From NCBI RefSeq assembly GCF_036711975.1, contig NC_091976.1:23932001-23996000 (forward strand): a stretch of 64,000 bases of DNA, written 5' to 3'. Below, piece by piece: positions 56,880 to 64,000 of this stretch. The position numbers and the translations under genes are program-made. The notes under the pieces were generated by a model that saw nothing but the letters and a program-made list of their open reading frames with translations, was not told the DNA's origin and made no database searches. Every line of letters begins with the position of its first letter. Positions within the stretch are counted from its first letter, which is position 1. This stretch comes from Onthophagus taurus. Taxonomy: Eukaryota; Arthropoda; Insecta; Coleoptera; Scarabaeidae.

Positions 56880-57643
56880 TTAATTTATAAGTCAATCTCA
56901 TCAAAGTCATTAAACACAGTTGAGATTCAGAATATAATACCTTCATAATATATCCTCCTCAGCATCTTTTTCGCCAATGTTGTTTTGTAGAGCAGTGCAA
57001 AAATAAGGAGCTTATAATCCTTCAAAATCAATATTAATATCTTCATCAAATAAATTCGCCACGTATTTTATAACTTCTTTCCATGCAGCCACAAAATTAA
57101 AACTCGTCGATTTTAAATTGTAATTTTTTTAAATTTTCCTTCTTCATCCTCCAATACCACCATTACTTCGTCTAAAAATTCGTTACATTCGTTTAGTAGC
57201 TGAAAAACATTCAAGTTTGCCATCTTCTGAACGGAAAATGTTTATAGATCTGGAAAGTTGTCTAAAAGCAATAAACGTTTCATATCATCTGGTGGTATCA
57301 AGCATCTTCTCTTGAAATTTCTTGACTGCAGGTATAAATTCTGTAAAAGAACAATTTTTGAAAATTGTATTTGTTGTAAACCATGCCTTTTGGAAATTAT
57401 AACATGAAACTGGAAGACTATTCATTGTGTCTTTTAAAATTCGAGGTTTACAAGATTTTCCAATAGAGCAACTTGGGGAATAACCCGTAACTCTATCTAT
57501 GAGCGCTAACATTTATATTTAACTATACTATTTATAAACTACTGATGTATTAAATAGATAACATTCAATAGTGTCTTAAAAATATTTATCCATTATATCC
57601 GAAGTCCGTTCGAACGCGGTCGGTTATATCGCGGTTTTACTGT
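56880..57643 (-). mobile_element. Tigger/pogo-like transposase relic (right copy)
   Basis: Duplicate of the relic at 50490-51254, with the same MLALIDR...TGYSPSCSIGKS and MNSLPVSCYNF phrases and scattered differences. Its terminal phrase reads GTTATATCGCGGTTTTACTG followed by TA, a better match to the ends of the 29.2-31.5 kb element than the left copy. Confidence 0.75.
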
Positions 57644-57664
57644 AATTGTAAATCAATTAATATA

Positions 57665-58034
57665 CAGGGTGTGCCAAATGTCTGGAATATTGTCAATAAC
57701 TTCGCCATTTGTGTAACCCACTTTGATTGTAATTTGCTGATTTAATATTTTCAGAGAACACATTTTTTCTCGATTTTTTTCTAATACATATGATTTGATA
57801 TGTTCATCGCGTAGAGGGATTTATCCTCTATTAAAATGTGCAAAAAAACATATGCATCCTATTTAAAATAACAATGTTGGTTGCCATAGCAACGAAACAA
57901 AGAACAATGTAAACAAGCAAGTATCGCGAAAAAATGCGCCACAATTAATAAAAATTTTTTTATTTGAAACATTTTTCTTTAAAACCACAAATGGCGAAGT
58001 TATTGGCTATATTCCAAACATTTGACACACCCTG
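57665..58034. mobile_element. Complete MITE with about 50 bp inverted ends
   Basis: The left end CAGGGTGTGCCAAATGTCTG and the right end, reverse complement of AACATTTGACACACCCTG, continue as inverted repeats through ATTGTCAATAACTTCGCCAT. TA flanks both sides, indicating a Tc1/mariner-type target. The 370 bp element has no coding capacity. A truncated copy is at 51278. Confidence 0.75.
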
Positions 58035-58049
58035 TATGTCTTTAATGAA

Positions 58050-59475
58050 GTAAATTGCAGAGGCTCGGCCGCAAGCAACCTCGGTTTCTACTTCTTTGAC
58101 GTTGTAGTAAATCAACTAATATATCTCTTTGACGGAGTAAATTGTAGTGCCTCGGTCACAAACGACCTTGGCTTCTACCTATATGAGGTTGTAGTAAATC
58201 AACAAAGATATCTCTTTAACACAGTAAATTATAAAGCCACAGCCGCAAGCGACCTCGGCTTCTGTCTTTATAGCATTAATAAATTAGCTGATACTTCGTT
58301 ATTAAGTAGATAACGCAGCCGCAAGCGACCTTGGCGCTACCTCGTTGACATTGTAGTATCAATTAATATATGTATATATCTCTAACGCAGTAAATTGTAG
58401 AGCCTCGGAAGCAAACGACCTTGACTACTGTTTTTATAGCACTGTAATAACTTTGCTGACACTTCGTTATTAAGTCTCCGGCCGCCAGCGACCTCGGCGC
58501 TACCTCGTTAACATTGTAGTAAATCAAGAGATTACCTAAGTCTGACGTCACAGAGGTGGGCAGAGCTTATACTGACTCCAAGCAATTTCGTTGCTAACCA
58601 CAGTTGCTAAGATAAATCGCCAAAAAATGTCATTTGAAATGTCATCACTTAGTTTATTTTAACACTAATGGAAAATTGCATATGGTGATTTACCGTTAGC
58701 AACGAAAATGTTTGGAGTCAGTATAAGCTCCTCCCCTGTGACGTCAAGGCTTAGGTTGTCTATTAATATATGTATATCTTTAACGAAGTAAATTGTAGAG
58801 CCTCGGCCGCAAGCGACCTCGGCTTCTGTCTTTATAACACTGTAATAAAGTAACTGATACTACTTTATTAGGTAGAATACAAAGCCTCTTTGACATTATA
58901 GCAAATAAATTAATATATCTCTTTAATGGAGTAAATTGTACAGCCTCGGCCGCAAGCGACTTCGGCTTCTACCTCTATAAGGTTGTAGAAAATCCACGCA
59001 TGTTTATTAAAAAGTTTTTGCTTATTTTAGTCTATACTATTACCTCTTTATGTGTTTTGGATTCTTTTTTTAACACCCTGTATATCTTTAACGGAGTAAA
59101 TTGTAGAGCCTCGGCCGCAAGCGACCTCGGCTTCTGTCTTTATAACACTGTAATAAATTAACTGATACTTCGTTATTAGGTAGATTACAGAGCCTCGGCC
59201 GCAAGCGACCTCGGCTTCTACCTCTTTGACATTGTAGTAAATCAGCTAATATATCTCCTTGACGTAGTAAATTGTAGATCCTCGGCTGCAAGCGACCTTG
59301 GCTTCTACCTCTTTGACATTGTAGTAAATCAACTAAAATATCTTTTTAACACAGTAAATTGTAAAACCTCGGCCGCAAGCGTCCTCGGGCTTCTGTCTTT
59401 ATAACACTAATAAATTAGCTGACACTTCTTCATTGAAATGGATTACTGAGCCTCGGCCGCAAGCTATCTGGGCTT
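58050..59475. repeat. Satellite-like array of about 84 bp units with CCGCAAGCGACC core
   Basis: About 13 copies of GCCTCGGCCGCAAGCGACCT occur at roughly 84 bp spacing. Two unit types alternate irregularly: one with TTGACATTGTAGTAAATCAA and TCTCTTTAACGGAGTAAATT, the other with TGTCTTTATAACACTGTAAT and GATACTTCGTTATTAGGTAG. The core is GC-rich against an AT-rich background. It is interrupted by a MITE at 58534-58756. Open frames in it (RGRLRPRLYNLL) are by-products of the repeat. Confidence 0.82.
58534..58756. mobile_element. MITE inserted in the 84 bp satellite
   Basis: A 223 bp insert has inverted ends of about 45 bp: ACCTAAGTCTGACGTCACAG on the left, mirrored by CTGTGACGTCAAGGCTTAGGT on the right, followed inward by AGCTTATACTGACTCCA and its mirror. 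The target duplication is not clear. The palindromic TGACGTCA word in each end is a CRE-type site by sequence. Confidence 0.7.
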
Positions 59476-59584
59476 GTTGAGTCTAGCAAATCTTATTAGA
59501 AGGTAAAGACCCCTAGAAAATTAATTAAAACACAGTGCGTAAGGCTAGTTCTTTTTTGTAATGTTAATTATAAAGTGAAGGAAT

Positions 59585-60246
59585 ATTAGGTAAGGTTTTG
59601 TGCCGCAATCGGCTCCGCAGCTCAATTATTAAACACCAAATTCCTTGGCGTGGTGTTTACGGAAACCATGAGTTGCACCACGAAATGTGTATTTCGCATA
59701 CTTCCACAGCATGGCGGTGTATGGCATAACAATATGGGGTGCTTTCAGTGACCTAAAAGAAGTTTTTAAACTCCAAAAGAAAGCGATAAGAACGCTAGTA
59801 GGTCTGAAACAAAATCAGAGTTATAGAGGTAATTTAAAAGCTCAAAAAACGTTTCTCACGCGTACTTACCAATAGATTCGACACGCAAAGAGAAATAAAC
59901 TTTTTTCGCGAATCAAAATCGTCTGTTATTCGACAAAAGCGGAGAATTTAAAACGAAAAAAATTTATTAGAAAAATTTCTTCAGAATAATGCATCCTTCA
60001 ACCGTATAATGCTCTGATGCCGAAGATACGGGATACCTGTATATCTATAAAGTTATACAGTGAATTATCACCCCATTTCAAAATATTGAATATGAAGAAT
60101 GAATTCTACTCCATAGATGAATATTTTGCAGCAATGAAGATAAGCTAATGAATACCTGTTTTCTTTGCCATTATTATTACGACTTTTATTTGACGAGAAT
60201 ATTGTACGTTTTGATGCATATTCAATAAACTTATTATTATTAAAAT
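59585..60246 (+). mobile_element. 5'-truncated LINE, end of ORF2 and 3' tail
   Basis: NTKFLGVVFTETMS, then YFHSMAVYGITIWGAFSD and VFKLQKKAIRTLVGLKQNQS match the segment after the reverse transcriptase in Jockey/CR1-like LINEs. Further on, KIRDTCISIKLYSELSPHFK and NEFYSIDEYFAAMKIS match the typical ORF2 end. Frames change a few times. After the stop come about 95 bp ending AATAAACTTATTATTATTAA, a short repeat tail typical of such elements. Truncated at the 5' end and dead. Confidence 0.72.
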
Positions 60247-60440
60247 TTATACTTTCTTTTTGTTAATTAAGGCAAGGTCGCTTGCGGTCCAGGTACTGCA
60301 ATATGATAACTAGGTTCACATAGATATGATATTAATCAGTGAGCATCGGTAGCAACTGGCTTAATTAGTCAAAAGATCACTTGCAACCGAGGTACTACGA
60401 TATGATAACCTGTTAATATATCACTTACAAGGGAAGTGTC
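60247..60440. repeat. Inverted relics of the 84 bp satellite
   Basis: GGCAAGGTCGCTTGCGGTCC and, about 110 bp later, AGATCACTTGCAACCGAGGT are reverse-oriented versions of the CCGCAAGCGACC core, each followed by ACTGCAATATGATAAC or ACTACGATATGATAAC. The LINE lies between these and the forward array. Confidence 0.5.
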
Positions 60441-61199
60441 ACAACTGTGTCTCACCGATTTCGATGCAATTTGGTACAGTCATAGAATGGGCCAAAATAA
60501 GGTTCGTACATTTTTTTATACGTGCGGTAAAAGCCCCTGGGGCGAGTTATAGGGGTTGAAAGTTTGGAGAAAAAGTACGTTTTCACTTATATTTTAAAAA
60601 TGAAAAGTGCTATCAAAATTTGGTAAATTGTAACTGATATTCATTTTAAAAGAGCTTTCTTTTGATGTATCACACATATACCAGAGGGTTAAGAAGGGCG
60701 AACTACCCCTATTTTTTTGGAATTATTTAAAAACCACCCTATCGATTTTGGCGGCATTAAGTATACTTCCAGCACGTTCAAAAATATTAGTTAAGGGTTT
60801 TTTCCCATTCGCTCTAGATCATCCCCAGCGAAGTTACGGGGGTTAACATGTAACCACTTTTCGTAAGAATGATGTGATAAAATTGTCAGGTATTTTGAAA
60901 ATACTTTAACAAAACCGTAAATTAGTCGCACAATAAAATGTTTAATGTAAAATAAGGCATAATACACCATTTAGGGGTGGTTGGGGTTAACCACCCCCTT
61001 AAAAATTAATTCTATCCCGGGCATTACTTGTTGATTACGGCGAAATTTGGTACTGTGTTTGTTTTATATTTGAAGTAAAAATTTTTGAAAATGGTTATAA
61101 GGGTTACAAATTAGGGGTAGTTTTTTGTTTATACCTCGAAGATGAAAACTGCCATCGTAACTGTGGTATTGTTTTTTAAAAATCTATCTATCGATGTTC
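60441..61199. other. Non-coding DNA, probably terminal part of a DNA transposon
   Basis: Phrases such as CACCGATTTCGATGCAATTT, AAGCCCCTGGGGCGAGTTAT and TTAGGGGTGGTTGGGGTTAA recur in style (free-standing GGGGT/ACCCC words in AT-rich DNA) and resemble the long non-coding ends of insect DNA transposons. It runs without a break into the palindrome arm, so it may be the outer part of the Tigger-like element. No gene. Confidence 0.4.
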
Positions 61200-61665
61200 C
61201 ACGAGGTAAACTACCCTCATTTTCTTTAAATAATAAATATAAAACTACTAGATAAATAAGATATTTTATTTATTTATGAGTTAAAAAGCAACTGACAAAA
61301 AAAAATAGTTCAATATACCAAAGAAGTTTATTCTACATTACTAATTGACGTTTTTTATGTTCAATGTTAAATTTATTCTTTCATTAATTTAACACTTTTT
61401 TCCTATCTTCTATAAAATTCCTTTATTAATAAAGGAAAATTAATGAAAGAATAAATAGAAATTCTCTATCACATCATTAACATTGTTAAGTTTATTTTTA
61501 TTCTACATAATGTTGCCAAAAATACACCTACCAAAAAAATTTTGGCACAATATTTGTTTTTTTAGTGCCGCTTGCTAAAGGTCATTTCTCAAAATAGTTT
61601 TTTCTAGTATAAAAGAACGTGTGCCCAGTGGGTAGATTTTAGTTTCAGAGCAACTGACAGAAGCA

Positions 61666-62901
61666 ATGGTTACAATAAACCCAATAAACGTTTTAAATTT
61701 GCTAATGACAGTTTTTACTGTTATGAATATTCCCCAGACTCCTGTAAATGAAGCAGAAGTTAGTTTAAAAGAAAATATACAGCGTATTTTAATGGAAAGT
61801 ATGGAAGACTACAATATGCAAATTGAAGACGAAACTGTATTAATTTTCGATTCATCCAATGGCATCAATGACGGTCAGCAAATTATTGAAGACCAGGATA
61901 CAACTGACAGGTTTGTAGAAGATACTGATGCTCATTGTCCATTGAAGGATGACATCGACTACGAGTACAAATTAGAGGCGGTAAATTACTGGACAAGTGG
62001 GAAGAAAGGTTATTTGAAACTAGAAACCGTAAAAAACAAATACCGAAAAGTAACGTCAAAGACCCAATTGCACAGATGGTCTAAATATATTGAAGAAAGA
62101 GGGACATACAAAGAAAAATTAGCAGAAATTACCGAATTTGTAATTAATCAAGCGAGAGCCGCCGTAGATAATAAATTGCCACTACATGATATTGATATAC
62201 GCAGATGGGCTATACAAGCTAGAAATGAAAAGAATTTATCTCCTCAACTGTTCAAAGCATCTCATAGCTGGGTGCAACGTTTTAAGAAAGCAAATCGGTT
62301 AGTAAGCCGAAAAATAACAAAATTTCTATCCCAAAAACAAATTGGAAATGTTGATCGAGTAAAAACTTTAGCAAAAGATTTCGTTAAAGAGGCAAAGCTA
62401 CAAATCCAAATATATGGACCTGAAAACACCTACAATTCGGATCAGAGCGGTTTTAACTTGGAATTCCATTCGGGAAGAACATTAAGCGATTTAGGAGTTA
62501 AAACCGTAGAAAGTGTGGTCCAGTCGGTGTCATCTACAACGCACAGTTACACAATTCAACCCGTAATATCTGCTGATGGGAAACTTCTTTCTCCACTTTT
62601 TATTGTTTTAAAAGAACCCTCTGGCAGCTTTGGACCGAGGGTAGCAAATACAATGTTTAAAGCAGACAATATATACGTTTTGGCATCAAAATCTGGAAAG
62701 TTAACTTCAGAACACATGAAAAATTGGCTCCAAAATGTATATTTTCCAAATACTGGTTCTAAATCATTATTATTATTAGATTCTTGGAGTGGCCATTGTC
62801 CTGAAGTTATTAGTGAAATAACTCCATCAGGTACTAATTTTAAACATTTATCTATACCTGCAGGGACAACAGGTCAAATACAGCCTTACTCGGCTTACTA
62901 A
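61666..62901 (+). mobile_element. Pogo/Tigger-like transposase gene, truncated at the palindrome junction
   Basis: A 411-codon open frame begins with ATG at 61666. An acidic N-terminal part is followed by an HTH/CENP-B-like region (EAVNYWTSGKKGYLKLETVK, HRWSKYIEERGTYKEKL, IRRWAIQARNE, SHSWVQRFKKANRLVSR). The DDE domain follows: NSDQSGFNLEF with the first catalytic Asp, then LLLLDSWSGHCP with the second. The frame ends right after GQIQP, where relatives have the third catalytic Asp within a few residues; here the sequence turns into the inverted arm. The reading is otherwise clean, so the element was recently intact or still has intact copies elsewhere. Confidence 0.85.
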
Positions 62902-63534
62902 CCGATTTGCTTTCTTAAAACGTTGCACCCAGCTATGAGATGCTTTGAACAGTTGAGGAGATAAATTCTTTTCATTTCTAGCTTGTATAGCCCATCTGCG
63001 TATATCAATATCATGTAGTGGCAATTTATTATCTACGGCGGCTCTCGCTTGATTAATTACAAATTCGGTAATTTCTGCTAATTTTTCTTTGTATGTCCCT
63101 CTTTCTTCAATATATTTAGACCATCTGTGCAATTGGGTCTTTGACGTTACTTTTCGGTATTTGTTTTTTACGGTTTCTAGTTTCAAATAACCTTTCTTCC
63201 CACTTGTCCAGTAATTTACCGCCTCTAATTTGTACTCGTAGTCGATGTCATCCTTCAATGGACAATGAGCATCAGTATCTTCTACAAACCTGTCAGTTGT
63301 ATCCTGGTCTTCAATAATTTGCTGACCGTCATTGATGCCATTGGATGAATCGAAAATTAATACAGTTTCGTCTTCAATTTGCATATTGTAGTCTTCCATA
63401 CTTTCCATTAAAATACGCTGTATATTTTCTTTTAAACTAACTTCTGCTTCATTTACAGGAGTCTGGGGAATATTCATAACAGTAAAAACTGTCATTAGCA
63501 AATTTAAAACGTTTATTGGGTTTATTGTAACCAT
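62890..63534 (-). mobile_element. Inverted copy of the 5' half of the same transposase gene
   Basis: Reverse complement of 61666-62310: it encodes the same N-terminal 215 residues from ATG at 63534 down to KKANRLVSR, then runs into the junction. The DDE domain is absent. Upstream non-coding sequence (63535-64000) also mirrors the left arm, including its small internal hairpin. Confidence 0.88.
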
Positions 63535-64000
63535 TGCTTCTGTCAGTTGCTCTGAAACTAAAATCTACCCACTGGGCACACGTTCTTTTATACTAGAAAA
63601 AACTATTTTGAGAAATGACCTTTAGCAAGCGGCACTAAAAAAACAAATATTGTGCCAAAATTTTTTTGGTAGGTGTATTTTTGGCAACATTATGTAGAAT
63701 AAAAATAAACTTAACAATGTTAATGATGTGATAGAGAATTTCTATTTATTCTTTCATTAATTTTCCTTTATTAATAAAGGAATTTTATAGAAGATAGGAA
63801 AAAAGTGTTAAATTAATGAAAGAATAAATTTAACATTGAACATAAAAAACGTCAATTAGTAATGTAGAATAAACTTCTTTGGTATATTGAACTATTTTTT
63901 TTTGTCAGTTGCTTTTTAACTCATAAATAAATAAAATATCTTATTTATCTAGTAGTTTTATATTTATTATTTAAAGAAAATGAGGGTAGTTTACCTCGTG

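Larger units (their letters stand above)
51453..57837. repeat. 6.39 kb direct tandem duplication, right copy
   Basis: Partner of 45064-51449. It carries exons 1-6 of the NRF-6-like gene, the intronic array, the upstream region and a second Tigger relic. Being on the 5' side in gene orientation, it places a second promoter and six exons upstream of the complete gene. Confidence 0.92.
61200..64000. repeat. Giant palindrome, arms of at least 1,111 bp around a 579 bp spacer
   Basis: 61200-62310 and 62890-64000 are reverse complements; coordinates of paired bases always sum to 125,200, so no indel separates the arms, and I saw no mismatch where I compared them. The right arm reaches the window edge, so the palindrome is larger. 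The left arm and spacer hold the 5' two thirds of a pogo/Tigger-like transposase; the right arm is a second, inverted copy of its 5' half. Such perfection means either a very young inverted duplication or an assembly artefact. Confidence 0.9.

Noticed and set aside
59088-59291. Minus-strand Arg/Leu-rich frame (RGRLRPRLYNLL)
   Set aside because: It is a translation of the 84 bp satellite core and repeats with it.
1-64000. tRNA or rRNA genes
   Set aside because: No cloverleaf with A/B boxes or rRNA core sequence was recognised by eye; a covariance-model search would settle this.

Overview
The window reads as insect nuclear DNA: strongly AT-rich, with short GT-AG introns, and genes whose closest recognisable families are animal or insect (atypical guanylate cyclase of the Gyc88E type, NRF-6-like acyltransferases, TRAF, RNF141, SPT2, FASTKD). 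Transposon debris is abundant (mariner, pogo/Tigger, LINE, Penelope-like, MITEs). A beetle would fit, but nothing seen fixes the order.

Layout. 1.6-2.8 kb (+): last two exons of a Gyc88E-like guanylate cyclase, then a mariner relic. 3.8-4.4 kb (-): a small, divergent ETS-domain gene. 6.5-12.5 kb (+): a 1,980-residue protein with four cyclic-nucleotide-channel-like repeats, almost all in one 5.7 kb exon. 12.3-14.4 kb: a broken tandem duplication centred on the promoter shared by a CYTH-domain gene (-) and a FASTK-domain mitochondrial RNA gene (+, to 19.2 kb). 19.4-23.1 kb (+): an aldo-keto reductase and the histone chaperone SPT2. 23-26.8 kb: transposon debris. 26.9-27.7 kb (-): RNF141-like RING protein. 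28-33 kb (-): an eight-exon SLC6-family protein without the usual TM1 signature; one intron holds a pogo-type element filled with a 172 bp tandem array. 33-35.5 kb: a 190 bp tandem array. 35.8-36.8 kb (-): a single-exon membrane LRR protein. 39.3-41 kb: another tandem array. 42.5-44.3 kb (+): a TRAF-domain protein. 44.4-57.8 kb (-): a 6.39 kb direct tandem duplication of an NRF-6/acyltransferase-3 gene; the upstream copy lacks the last two exons. 58-64 kb: an 84 bp satellite, a truncated LINE and the start of a very large palindrome carrying a pogo/Tigger transposase.

Most genes are unrelated neighbours, not a pathway. The linked cases are the head-to-head CYTH/FASTKD pair with its 127 bp shared promoter, and the two NRF-6-like copies, whose intron phases would allow the upstream copy to splice into the terminal exons of the downstream one. 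The strongest leads are the four-repeat channel with four non-canonical pores, the SLC6 protein without its transport motif, the 190 bp array in which almost every unit carries a potential 13-nt micro-exon, the satellite-in-transposon array, and the palindrome, which could be an assembly artefact. All exon joins were worked out by hand from splice consensus, reading frame and family similarity.
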